This document shows, piece by piece, positions 7,027-14,416 of a DNA stretch of 15,208 bases. The notes beneath the pieces were generated by a model. That model did no database searches. It saw nothing but the letters and a program-made list of their open reading frames with translations, and was not told the origin of the DNA. Within the stretch, counting starts at the first letter, position 1. Every line of letters starts with the position of its first letter. Source of the stretch: an uncultured Acidobacteriota bacterium (GTDB lineage Bacteria > Acidobacteriota > Thermoanaerobaculia > Gp7-AA8); NCBI GenBank assembly GCA_946887105.1, contig CAMPKJ010000101.1, forward strand, positions 1-15,208, written 5' to 3'. Position numbers and translations under genes: made by a program.

Positions 7027-10000
7027 CTAGAACTGCACGCGCGCCATGATCTGGAAGCGGCGTGGCGCATAGAACGACGTTGCGTACGGCGCTCTCACGC
7101 GTGATCCGGGAGCCAGATTGAGACCGGCCAGCACGGACGCCGGAATGGAGCTCGGAATCTCGACCGTGGGCTCACTGGTGCTGGTCGTGAATCCGAGCTG
7201 GCCGATTCTGGTCTCGTAGTTGTAGCCGGTCTGCTTGTCATAGACATTGAAGATGTCCGCGATGAGCTGAAGGTTTGCGCCGCGGAACGTGAAGACGTTC
7301 TGCGTGTACTTCAGGTCCAACTGGTGATGTGCGGGGGAGCGCCGCCGTCCGGCTGGTTCCGCGTAACGGGCGGTATCGCTGGTCGAACCGGTCAGCGGCC
7401 GGTATGGGAGCACGCTCTCGAGCTGGTACGGCTGTCCGGACTGGTACAGCGCGAACGCGCCCACGTTGGCGCGCCATGGCAGATCGTACGCGCCGTTGAT
7501 CTTGAACACGTTGCGGCGGTCTCCGCGGAGGTCGCCGTACTTGAAGTCCCACACCTGCCGGCCGGCGCCATCCGCGATGTTCGAGGAGCCGATGAAGATC
7601 GCGGCATCGTTGGCATTGCCGAAGGACGAGTTGTCCTGATCGAAGTTGCCGTAGTAGTGGCTCCAGGTGTACGAGCCGTTGACGTACAGCCTGGTGCCGC
7701 GCCAGGACGATTCCAGAGTGCCCTCGTAATACTTCGTGAAGGCGCCGTCGAGGTTGGCGATGACGTAGGACGAGCCGCTGCCGATGGTGCCGCGAATCGT
7801 CCCTGGCGTGGTCGGCGAACCGAGGTTCGGAACGTACAGCTCTTTCGGAACTCCCGCAGGCGCGTTGAAGGCGATGCGCGCGTTGTTGTTCGTATCCTCG
7901 AGGAAGTCCGCACCCTCGCGATAGCGGCCATAGAGTCGCGCCGACCACCCGCTGGTGATCTGCTGCCCGGTGCCGATGGTGATTTCATCCACGTACGGGT
8001 GTTTGAGGCCTTCCTGGAACCACTTGCCGGACGACGAGGCATTCGGTTGAATGCCGATGAGCGAACCAGTCTGATCGAAGTAGACGTTGAGCTGGGCCAC
8101 GAGATTGCGATCCCACGACGCGGCACGTGCGTCGGAGTTTGCCGCGGGGCTGTAACGGCCGTAGCTGGCGTACACGGTATCCGTACCGTTGTACGCGTAC
8201 GTGACGCCCAGTCGCGGCTGGATCATGTCTTCGAAACCGAAGGTGTGCATCTTGTACTTCGTTCCGGGAGAGGCCACGAAGCCGGCGATGTTGTCCGCTT
8301 CCGCCAGGCCCTGGCCGTACAGGACGTCCTCACTGAGGAGCACGCCGATGTTGAAGGACCAGTTGTTGAAACGGATCGAGTCATTCAGCTCGATGTTCTG
8401 CGTCTTGAACTCGGAGTGAATCACCGGCACGTCACGCGCGCCCTGCTGGCTGACCTGCGCCACGAAAAACGCGGGCGTCGATGTTCCGCACGCGCTGGCC
8501 GGACAGGTTCCGGCTGATCCGACTCCCGCCGGGATCGTGAGCAAGCCCCAGCCATTCGAAGTTTGGAAGCGGTCTTCCGAATCGGTGTAGCGCTGATAGC
8601 CGATGTGCAGGTCGTGGGTCATGCTGCCGAGGCCGAGCGACAGGTTGTAGCCGACCTGCCAGCCCTTCCGGTAGAAGCTGTCGTCATCGCGCGCGAACTG
8701 GCCGAATCCGACCGTGCCGCCGCCGACACGCTGACCATTCTGGAGGTATCCGTATCGGTCGATGAACGGCGCGACGAACGCATTCTGGGCTGTGTTTCCG
8801 GGGATCGGCGTCGGTACGACGAGCCGGCCGATCGTGCCGAGGTTGGCGATGTCGAGTTGCGTGCCGGGAGTGAAGGCCACGTTCGTGTCCGCGACGAAGT
8901 CGGCGGTGCCGAAACCGGGATTGCGGTAATCGGTGTACTTGAATGTGGCGAAGCTATTCGGGTTGATGACCCACGAGGTTTCGAACGTGCCGATCTGGAG
9001 CTCCGTGTCGAAGCCCGTGCCGGTCGTTCCCGCGCGTAAGGTGCCGAACGCGTCTCCCGACGTTTCCACGGTGTGGGAATCGCGATAGCTGGCGTTGATC
9101 AGCAGCGACTGCAGCGGCGTGTAGGTGAGCTTTCCGAAGTACTCGTTCCGCTCGCTGGTGTACTCCGGCAGGTCCCCGTAGAGGTTGGCCTGGTTGTCAC
9201 GCTGCGATTCCGGCCGGTAGTAGGAGGCATAGAAGTACAGCTGGTCCCGCAGGATCGGTCCACCGAGGTTGCCGGTGAGCCAGGTGCGTTCCTCGGCGTA
9301 CGTCAGATTCTGGCCTTCCTGATCGGCGATGAAATCGGGACTGAGCAGTTGATAGCTCAACTCGCCGAAGAACGTGTTCGTGCCCGACTTGCTCACCGAG
9401 TCGATGAGGAAGCCTGCGGCGCGATTGAAGTCGACCGCGGTCGCGCCGCCCTTGATCACGGTTACCTGGGCGACGTCGCGGGTGTTCGGCTCGACGTTCA
9501 GCACTCCGAACAGCGGCATGGTGACGTTGACGCCGTCGAACATGTAGACGTTGTCCTGGCCGCTCGCGCCGGCGCTCGGGCCGCGCACCTCGTCCTGCGA
9601 GTACATCACGCCGGGGATGAGCTTCTGCAGATCGCGGTAGTCCTGCGTCAGCGGCAGAGTGCTGATCTCCCTGCTCGAGAGCGTGCTCTGAATCTCCGTC
9701 GTCTGCTGGTCGACCAGCGACGACTCCGCGGTGACGGTGATGCTTTCCGAGACGCCGGCTACGCCGAGCTGAGCGTCAACGGAGATGTCCTGCCCGAGCT
9801 GGACCTGTGCCCTGCGCGTGGCCGACTGCATCCCGGCCAGCGAAAACTCGAGCGTGTACGTGCCAGGCACCAGCGCAGGCAATCGGAATTCGCCGCTGCT
9901 GCCGGTGATGGTGACACGCGGTTGCGGCAATACGTTGGATCTCGCCTCGACCGTCACACCCGGCAGCGCCGAGCCATCGACGGCCGTGACCGTTCCATGG

Positions 10001-10089
10001 AGCGCGCCGGTCTGTTGCGCGAACAGCGTGGTGGAGATGAGCGTGAGAGCGAGACATAGCGCGATTCGTGAGATACGAGTTGCTGCCAT
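7027..10089 (-). CDS. Oar-like TonB-dependent receptor with carboxypeptidase-regulatory domain
   Basis: This 1020-residue outer-membrane protein has a signal peptide at 1-24 with cleavage probably in LFA-QQ. Residues ~27-110 are a carboxypeptidase-regulatory-like beta sandwich (ALHGTVTAVDGSALPGVTVE, later PGTYTLEFSLAGM). A TonB-box-like ESITVTAES lies at ~115-123. The plug domain at ~125-235 includes VYMFDGVNVTMPLFG and VTVIKGGATAVDFNRAAG. The rest is a large beta-barrel rich in aromatic strands, ending ARVQF with the terminal Phe expected for BAM recognition. This domain order is typical of the expanded receptor family of Acidobacteriota and myxobacteria, which import large or oligomeric substrates or act in adhesion. 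The ligand is unknown; no SusD-like partner or degradative enzyme is adjacent. It has a perfect Shine-Dalgarno and its own intrinsic terminator, so it is probably transcribed alone or with era upstream. Confidence 0.95.
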   Translation of the reverse strand: MAATRISRIALCLALTLISTTLFAQQTGALHGTVTAVDGSALPGVTVEARSNVLPQPRVTITGSSGEFRLPALVPGTYTLEFSLAGMQSATRRAQVQLGQDISVDAQLGVAGVSESITVTAESSLVDQQTTEIQSTLSSREISTLPLTQDYRDLQKLIPGVMYSQDEVRGPSAGASGQDNVYMFDGVNVTMPLFGVLNVEPNTRDVAQVTVIKGGATAVDFNRAAGFLIDSVSKSGTNTFFGELSYQLLSPDFIADQEGQNLTYAEERTWLTGNLGGPILRDQLYFYASYYRPESQRDNQANLYGDLPEYTSERNEYFGKLTYTPLQSLLINASYRDSHTVETSGDAFGTLRAGTTGTGFDTELQIGTFETSWVINPNSFATFKYTDYRNPGFGTADFVADTNVAFTPGTQLDIANLGTIGRLVVPTPIPGNTAQNAFVAPFIDRYGYLQNGQRVGGGTVGFGQFARDDDSFYRKGWQVGYNLSLGLGSMTHDLHIGYQRYTDSEDRFQTSNGWGLLTIPAGVGSAGTCPASACGTSTPAFFVAQVSQQGARDVPVIHSEFKTQNIELNDSIRFNNWSFNIGVLLSEDVLYGQGLAEADNIAGFVASPGTKYKMHTFGFEDMIQPRLGVTYAYNGTDTVYASYGRYSPAANSDARAASWDRNLVAQLNVYFDQTGSLIGIQPNASSSGKWFQEGLKHPYVDEITIGTGQQITSGWSARLYGRYREGADFLEDTNNNARIAFNAPAGVPKELYVPNLGSPTTPGTIRGTIGSGSSYVIANLDGAFTKYYEGTLESSWRGTRLYVNGSYTWSHYYGNFDQDNSSFGNANDAAIFIGSSNIADGAGRQVWDFKYGDLRGDRRNVFKINGAYDLPWRANVGAFALYQSGQPYQLESVLPYRPLTGSTSDTARYAEPAGRRRSPAHHQLDLKYTQNVFTFRGANLQLIADIFNVYDKQTGYNYETRIGQLGFTTSTSEPTVEIPSSIPASVLAGLNLAPGSRVRAPYATSFYAPRRFQIMARVQF

Positions 10090-10092
10090 TGG

Positions 10093-10100
10093 ACCTCCTC
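10093..10100 (-). promoter_or_regulatory. Strong Shine-Dalgarno GAGGAGGT of the TonB-dependent receptor
   Basis: GAGGAGGT is a full-length complement to the 16S anti-Shine-Dalgarno and lies 3 bases before the ATG at 10089. It is the strongest ribosome-binding site in the window and contrasts with most other starts here, which have none. It fits high expression of an abundant outer-membrane protein. Confidence 0.9.
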
Positions 10101-10181
10101 GGTTGTGCTAGCGACTGATTGGACTCGTATGGTAATGAACTTCACCAAACCCTGAGTCCCTTTTTACGTCAGTTTTAGGAC
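10101..10181 (-). promoter_or_regulatory. Leader between era and the TonB-dependent receptor, with alternative short stems
   Basis: The gap is AT-richer than its surroundings. Read on the minus strand it contains AAGTCC (10178-10183), then GGGACTC (10154-10160), then GAGTCC (10121-10126). The middle element can pair with either flank (5-6 bp), but not both at once. No U tract follows and no convincing -35/-10 pair is visible, so a promoter or attenuator here is only a possibility. Confidence 0.25.
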
Positions 10182-11120
10182 TTATCCGAGCAGACGTTCG
10201 AGGTCCCCGAGGAAACGGGTGTCGTCGCGCCAGTCCTGATGCACGCTGACGTGCAGGTCGAGATGCACTTTCGCACCGAGGATCGACTCCAGCTCCAGGC
10301 GCGCCTCGGTGCCGATGCGCTTGATCATCGACCCCTGCTTGCCGAGCACGATCCCCTTCTGGGAGTCCCGCTCGACGTAGATCGTCGCCCAGATGCGGAT
10401 GAAACTCGTCTCCTCGTCTTCCTCGAACCGGTCGACGTGGACCGCGGTGGTGTAGGGCAACTCGTCCGAGGTGTGGTGCAGCAGCTTCTCGCGCACGATC
10501 TCGGCGGCGAAGAAGCGCTCCGGCTGGGTCGTGTAGTCCTCTGTCGGATAGAGCGCCTCCCCCGGCGCGACCGTCTTGAAGAGCAGTTCCGTCAGCGCCT
10601 GCACGCCGTCGCCGGTCGACGCGGAGATGGGGATGATCTCGTCGAAGAGGCCGAACGCGTGGTAACGCTCCATGAGCGGCAGCAGCTTGTGCTTCTTCAG
10701 GAGATCGATCTTGTTCAGGAGCACGAAGCGCTTCGCGTCCGGGTTCTGTTCTTTCTCGTTGGCGATCAGTTCGATGACGTACTGATCGCCCTTCCCGAAT
10801 TCCTGCGTGGCGTCGATGATGAGCGCGATGACGTCCGCTTCCGTGAGCGCGGATCGGACGTGATCCATCATCCGCACGTTCAGCCGGTGCAGCGGCTTGT
10901 GCACGCCCGGCGTGTCCAGAAACGCGATCTGCCCCCGCGCGTCGTTGAGCACGCCGACGATGCGATTGCGCGTGGTCTGCGGCTTGTCCGACACGATCGA
11001 GACCTTGTGCCCCAGCACGCGATTGAGCAGCGTCGACTTGCCGGCGTTGGGACGACCGACCAGCGCCACGACTCCGAAGGCGTGCGTTTCGCTGCGACTC
11101 GGCTGCGGTTCTTCGTTCAT
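10182..11120 (-). CDS. era: GTPase Era
   Basis: Era is a 312-residue GTPase (family ~300) that binds the 3' end of 16S rRNA and assists 30S maturation. The motifs in order are G1 GRPNAGKST (22-30), the switch region KPQTTRNR, G3 DTPG, G4 NKID and G5 SAS. A C-terminal KH domain has GKQGSMIKRIG. An in-frame extension to 11210 would add 30 residues, but they are encoded by the heptad repeat array (reading FSILNSQFSIQ) and are not part of the family. The ATG at 11120 is therefore chosen, although no clear Shine-Dalgarno precedes it. The gene upstream encodes a CorC/HlyC-type protein, a neighbour of era in many bacteria. Loss of Era is usually lethal, so this gene is likely essential. Confidence 0.96.
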   Translation of the reverse strand: MNEEPQPSRSETHAFGVVALVGRPNAGKSTLLNRVLGHKVSIVSDKPQTTRNRIVGVLNDARGQIAFLDTPGVHKPLHRLNVRMMDHVRSALTEADVIALIIDATQEFGKGDQYVIELIANEKEQNPDAKRFVLLNKIDLLKKHKLLPLMERYHAFGLFDEIIPISASTGDGVQALTELLFKTVAPGEALYPTEDYTTQPERFFAAEIVREKLLHHTSDELPYTTAVHVDRFEEDEETSFIRIWATIYVERDSQKGIVLGKQGSMIKRIGTEARLELESILGAKVHLDLHVSVHQDWRDDTRFLGDLERLLG

Positions 11121-11134
11121 CGTTCGCTGGCGCT

Positions 11135-11227
11135 GAATTGAGAATTGAGAATTGAGAATGGAGAATTGCTCCGCCGGTTGTCGCCTCGGGTCTGAACTCT
11201 CAATTCCCAATTCTCAATTCTCAATTC
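11135..11227. repeat. Tandem/inverted heptad array C (5 GAATTGA-type units facing 5 TCAATTC-type units)
   Basis: The left arm is GAATTGA x3 (11135-11155), GAATGGA, then GAATTG (to 11168). After a GC-rich spacer, the right arm is TGAACTC (11193-11199), TCAATTC, CCAATTC, TCAATTC and TCAATTC (ending 11227). The two 35-base arms pair almost fully, and repeat pairing is possible in several registers. It lies between the CorC/HlyC-type gene (stop 7 bases away) and era (ATG 14 bases away), both on the minus strand. The arms are AT-rich against a GC-rich background. The architecture is the same as at 621-707 and 2001-2090, with an unrelated unit. Confidence 0.92.
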
Positions 11228-11234
11228 GGTCCCC

Positions 11235-12518
11235 TCACTCCTCGTCTTCCGCCCGCTGCTGCCGCCAGTTTGGATCCCTGCTCACCTTCACGCGATAGAT
11301 CCGGCGGCGGTCGGCTCGTTCGACGGTGAACAGCCAGCCGTTCTTTGCCACGGTCACGGCCACTTCGGGGACGCGGCCGAGGCTGGTGAAAATCAGGCCG
11401 GCCACGGTCTCGTAGTCGTCGCCGGAGAGCTCGGCGTCGAGCTTCTCCTCCAGCGTTTCCACGCGAAGCAAGCCGCTCACCAGCCAGGTGTCGTCGCCCA
11501 TGTCGACGATGGTCGCTTCCTCGTCTTCGTGCTCGTCCGCGATCTCGCCCACGATCTCTTCGATGATGTCTTCGGTGGTGATGATGCCGGCCGTGCCGCC
11601 GTACTCATCGACCACCACCGCGATCTGCAGATGCTCGCTCTGGAACTCGCGCAGCAGCTCCGAGACCTTCTTCGTTTCGGATACGAAGTACGGCGGACGC
11701 GCGATCTCCGCAACGGGACGCCGGTCGTTCTTCAGGATCAGATCGAGCAGATCCTTCACGTGCACGATGCCGCTGATCTGATCGATGCTCTGCTCGTAGA
11801 TCGGGATGCGCGCGTACTTCGACTCGCTGAACTGGCGCGCCAGCTCTTCGATCGGGCGGCGTGCGTCGAACGCCAGCACGTCGATGCGCGGGGTCATGAT
11901 CTCGTGCGCGAGGCGGTCGCCGAAGTCGACCATCGACTTCAGCATCTTCCCTTCCGACGCCTCGATGATCCCTTCTTCCTCGCCCACGTCGATGTAGGCC
12001 TGCACTTCTTCGTCGGTGATCTCTTCTTCTTCTCCGTCGTCGGGCTTGTGGCGGCCGAGGCGCTCGAGCAGCTTGCGCAGCGGGAAGAGCGCCGGCCAGA
12101 AGACGTAGTAGGCGGTGCGCGAGAACGGGATCAGCGCGCGCAGGATCACCTCGCCCGTGTCTTCCGGGATCAGCGCCAGGATGAACTTCCAGACGAAGAC
12201 GATGCCGGCCCAGATGGCGACGCTGGTCAGCACCGCGCTGCCGATGCCTTCCTCGTCGTAGATCATCGTGGTGGCGCCGACGCCGACCACGAGCGCCATC
12301 TGCAGCAGCGCGCCGCTGACGAGCTGGAAATCTTCGACCGCGAACTCGCTCCAGCGCGAGCTTCCTTCTTCCGCGTCCGTGCTCAGCGCGCGCAGGCGCA
12401 CGGGGCTGAGCTGCAGCGCGAACGAGCGCAGCGCGTCAAAGATCAGGTAGAAGATGCCGCAGACGATGGCGATCAGCACCCAGTGGGCGTGCAGGTGTGG
12501 CGGGATCGTACTTCCCAT
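11235..12518 (-). CDS. CNNM/CBS/CorC-HlyC domain membrane protein (putative Mg2+/Co2+ efflux family)
   Basis: The product has 427 residues. Hydrophobic segments at ~13-30, 65-85, 95-117 and 130-148 form a reduced CNNM (DUF21) membrane part. An acidic linker follows (DDGEEEEITDEEVQAYIDVG, then EEEGIIEASEGKMLKSMVDF), which is the conserved lead into the CBS pair. The first CBS repeat (~205-260) begins EIMTPRIDVLAFD. The second (~270-325) ends IAVVVDEYGGTAGIITTEDI. Residues ~335-412 are the CorC/HlyC C-terminal domain, and the tail is charged. The family covers membrane proteins linked to magnesium/cobalt efflux; older 'hemolysin C' names are historical. Position just upstream of era is common. 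No Shine-Dalgarno is visible; a TAGAAT box ends 13 bases before the ATG. Its start is 41 bases from the divergent gene at 12560. Confidence 0.92.
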   Translation of the reverse strand: MGSTIPPHLHAHWVLIAIVCGIFYLIFDALRSFALQLSPVRLRALSTDAEEGSSRWSEFAVEDFQLVSGALLQMALVVGVGATTMIYDEEGIGSAVLTSVAIWAGIVFVWKFILALIPEDTGEVILRALIPFSRTAYYVFWPALFPLRKLLERLGRHKPDDGEEEEITDEEVQAYIDVGEEEGIIEASEGKMLKSMVDFGDRLAHEIMTPRIDVLAFDARRPIEELARQFSESKYARIPIYEQSIDQISGIVHVKDLLDLILKNDRRPVAEIARPPYFVSETKKVSELLREFQSEHLQIAVVVDEYGGTAGIITTEDIIEEIVGEIADEHEDEEATIVDMGDDTWLVSGLLRVETLEEKLDAELSGDDYETVAGLIFTSLGRVPEVAVTVAKNGWLFTVERADRRRIYRVKVSRDPNWRQQRAEDEE

Positions 12519-12559
12519 TTCGGTGGCGCGGATTCTAGCAGCGAGAGTAATCTAGCGGC
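12519..12559. promoter_or_regulatory. Divergent promoter region with possible -10 boxes close to both starts
   Basis: On the minus strand TAGAAT (12532-12537) ends 13 bases before the CorC/HlyC-type ATG. On the plus strand TAATCT (12548-12553) ends 6 bases before the ATG at 12560. Neither start has a Shine-Dalgarno, and no -35 consensus is seen. If used, the transcripts would be leaderless or nearly so. Confidence 0.35.
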
Positions 12560-13216
12560 ATGAACGCCCTGTTCCTGCTCCTGGTGCTCAACACCACCCT
12601 GGTCCTGCACTCCGGCGATCGGATCGCCGTGGAAGGAAGGCCGGTCGAGAAGGACGGTGTCCTGACCTTCCGCTCCGCCGGGAAGTTGTACTCCCTTCCG
12701 GCGAGCGAGGTCGTGCGGATCGAGGAGGCGCCGCAGCCGGGATCGGTCGTCGAAGTGGTCGCCGAGCGGCCGAAGGCGCCGGCGATCCGCCGCCGGCCGG
12801 TCTCGGAGGAAGAGCGGAAACGCCTGCTGGCGGAGCTCGAGAAGAACCATCGCGGCACCGGCTCGATGCCCGCGCCGATTCTTCCTCCGCCGCCGACGCG
12901 CGAGGAGGCCCGGGAGCTGAAGCGCGAAGAAGCGTCATGGCGCCGCGAAGCACGCTTCCACGAGGAGGCCGTGCGGCGCGCGAAAGAAGATGTGGAGCTG
13001 CTCGAAAACCGCGCGCTGGAACTGCAGGACAAGATCAATTTCCTGGTCGCCAGCGGCTACAAGCCGAAGCAGTTCACGTACGACACCACGCAGCTGCAAT
13101 ACACGCTCGACCGCTTGCCGGCGGCCCGGCTGGAAGTGACGCGTGCCCTGCGCGCGCAGAGCCAGTTTCTCGAGGACGCGCGGCGCGAAGGCGTCTTGCC
13201 GGGCTGGCTGCGCTAG
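12560..13216 (+). CDS. Hypothetical protein with N-terminal hydrophobic segment and coiled coil
   Basis: I do not recognise this family. The 218-residue protein has a hydrophobic start (residues 2-16, possible signal peptide or anchor; cleavage site unclear). A short beta-rich module follows at ~16-56 (LHSGDRIAVEGRPVEKDGVL, then SAGKLYSLPASEVVRIEE), shaped like a small SH3-like or PRC-type barrel. Next come a basic/acidic linker, a proline run (APILPPPP, ~105-112) and a highly charged helix at ~113-165 that should be a coiled coil. A second helical stretch reaches the end (GVLPGWLR). It looks like an exported or membrane-tethered structural protein. It is divergent from the CorC/HlyC-type gene, and its stop codon abuts the stop of the convergent flavoprotein with no bases between. 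Base composition matches its neighbours, so there is no sign of recent transfer. Confidence 0.8.
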   Translation: MNALFLLLVLNTTLVLHSGDRIAVEGRPVEKDGVLTFRSAGKLYSLPASEVVRIEEAPQPGSVVEVVAERPKAPAIRRRPVSEEERKRLLAELEKNHRGTGSMPAPILPPPPTREEARELKREEASWRREARFHEEAVRRAKEDVELLENRALELQDKINFLVASGYKPKQFTYDTTQLQYTLDRLPAARLEVTRALRAQSQFLEDARREGVLPGWLR

Positions 13217-13867
13217 TCACGCGGGCTGCGGGCCGAACGTCTCGGTGATCGCCGCGTCCGCGTCCGCATCGATCGACTGCAACGCTTCTCTCACGCGATC
13301 GAGAAATCCGTCGAAGCCGGCCACCATCACGATCGACTCCTTGATCGCGCCGCGGTTGCGCTCGATCAGTCCTTCGATCGGACCGCTCTCGTGCACGATG
13401 TCGCCGGCGCGCGCCAGCGGATCGAAATCTCCCGCATAAAGGATGTAGCGCTGGTCGGGCTCGTAGAGCACGATGATGCGGCGCTTGTCTCCCATCGCGA
13501 GCAGATGCAGGACGATGCTGCGCACCGGCGCGATGCCGACGTCGCCCGCGAGGAACACCACGCCGCGATGGTCATTCTCGGGCAGCAGAAAGTCGCCGTA
13601 CGGGCCGTCGATCTGCACTTCCGCGCCCGGCTCCAGCCTGCGCAGAGCCTCGCCGCCGCGTCCCGGACCGAGGCGTACGCAGAGCTGCACCGCCTCCGGA
13701 CGCTGCGGCGCCGATGCGATGGTGTATGCGCGCGACACGCCCTCGGGAAAACGGAAATTCACCCACTGGCCGGGCTGGAACACGAAGCCGGCGTGGAACG
13801 AGACCGTGAGCTGGTTGACGTTCGGCGCGAGCGGCTGGATCTCGGTGACGATCGCAGTTTGACGCAT
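13217..13867 (-). CDS. Ferredoxin-NADP reductase-like flavoprotein with degenerate C-terminus
   Basis: This 216-residue protein has the fold of the ferredoxin-NADP+ reductase superfamily. Residues ~1-95 are the FAD-binding beta barrel, with RAYTIAS (46-52, the RxYS flavin motif) and GPYGDF (88-93). Residues ~100-200 are the NAD(P)-binding half, with AGDVGIAPVRS (107-117), where the usual GGxGIAP has Asp in place of the second Gly. The normal C-terminal CGPxxM segment is replaced by AGFDGF (183-188), so the nicotinamide-side Cys is absent. No iron-sulfur domain is attached. It probably passes electrons between a nucleotide cofactor and an unknown partner, but the altered motifs make cofactor choice uncertain. 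The start has a TACAAT box ending 9 bases upstream and no Shine-Dalgarno. It follows def by 24 bases. Confidence 0.85.
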   Translation of the reverse strand: MRQTAIVTEIQPLAPNVNQLTVSFHAGFVFQPGQWVNFRFPEGVSRAYTIASAPQRPEAVQLCVRLGPGRGGEALRRLEPGAEVQIDGPYGDFLLPENDHRGVVFLAGDVGIAPVRSIVLHLLAMGDKRRIIVLYEPDQRYILYAGDFDPLARAGDIVHESGPIEGLIERNRGAIKESIVMVAGFDGFLDRVREALQSIDADADAAITETFGPQPA

Positions 13868-13876
13868 CGGCGCGGG

Positions 13877-13882
13877 ATTGTA
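13877..13882 (-). promoter_or_regulatory. Possible -10 box TACAAT for the flavoprotein gene
   Basis: TACAAT on the minus strand ends 9 bases before the ATG at 13867, in the 24-base gap after def. No -35 consensus or Shine-Dalgarno is visible. Transcription from here would give a very short or absent leader. Confidence 0.35.
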
Positions 13883-13891
13883 ATCGAACGC

Positions 13892-14407
13892 CTAGAACCA
13901 CATGCCTGACTTCGCCAGCTTCGAGATCTTCTTCAGGATGCGGTCCTTCTTGAAGCCGCGCAGGTGATCGACGAAGAGCGTGCCCTGCAGGTGATCGATC
14001 TCGTGGCACATCGCGCGCGCCATGAGCCCTTCGCCCCACATCTCGCGCTGCTCGCCGTTGCGATCGAGATAGCGCAGCTTCACGCGCTCCGGACGCGTGA
14101 CCACTTCCACGAAGTCGGGGATCGAGAGGCAGCCTTCCTCTTCGGTGATCTCCCCTTCCGACTCCACGATCTCCGGATTGATGAACACGTAGCACTCGCC
14201 GGCACGTTTGCCGACGGAGAGGTCGATGACCATCAGCTGCCGCGCCACGCCGACCTGATTGGCGGCCAGGCCGACGCCCGGCGCCGCGTACATGGTCTCG
14301 ATCATGTCGTCGATCAGCTTCTGGAGCGGCGCGTCGATCTGATCGATCGGCGTCGCGGGATCGCGGAGCACGTCGTCTCCGTATTTACGAATGGGCAGAA
14401 TGGCCAA
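13892..14407 (-). CDS. def: Peptide deformylase
   Basis: This 171-residue metalloenzyme removes the formyl group from the N-terminal methionine of new proteins. All three signature motifs are intact: GVGLAANQ (44-51), EGCLS (91-95) and HEIDH (135-139). Metal ligands are Cys93, His135 and His139, with Glu136 catalytic. The start is a TTG at 14407, giving (M)AILPIRKYGDDVLR, the normal family N-terminus; no ATG or GTG is available before it. A possible Shine-Dalgarno AAGGA (14420-14424) lies 12 bases upstream, a long spacing. The gene lies in the same frame as the upstream cyclic-nucleotide-binding gene, three codons after its stop. The usual partner fmt is not downstream. Likely essential. Confidence 0.96.
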   Translation of the reverse strand: MAILPIRKYGDDVLRDPATPIDQIDAPLQKLIDDMIETMYAAPGVGLAANQVGVARQLMVIDLSVGKRAGECYVFINPEIVESEGEITEEEGCLSIPDFVEVVTRPERVKLRYLDRNGEQREMWGEGLMARAMCHEIDHLQGTLFVDHLRGFKKDRILKKISKLAKSGMWF

Positions 14408-14416
14408 GGGTCGCGT

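Noticed and set aside
7324..8517. 397-codon plus-strand frame opposite the TonB-dependent receptor
   Set aside because: It mirrors the receptor's codon pattern and contains no recognisable motif; the receptor on the minus strand is unambiguous.
11121..11210. 30-residue N-terminal extension of Era
   Set aside because: It is encoded by heptad repeats and lacks family similarity; the ATG at 11120 fits Era length.
11135..11227. Terminal inverted repeats of a mobile element
   Set aside because: The arms are only about 25 bases apart, leaving no room for a transposase, and no target-site duplication is visible. A non-autonomous element remains conceivable.
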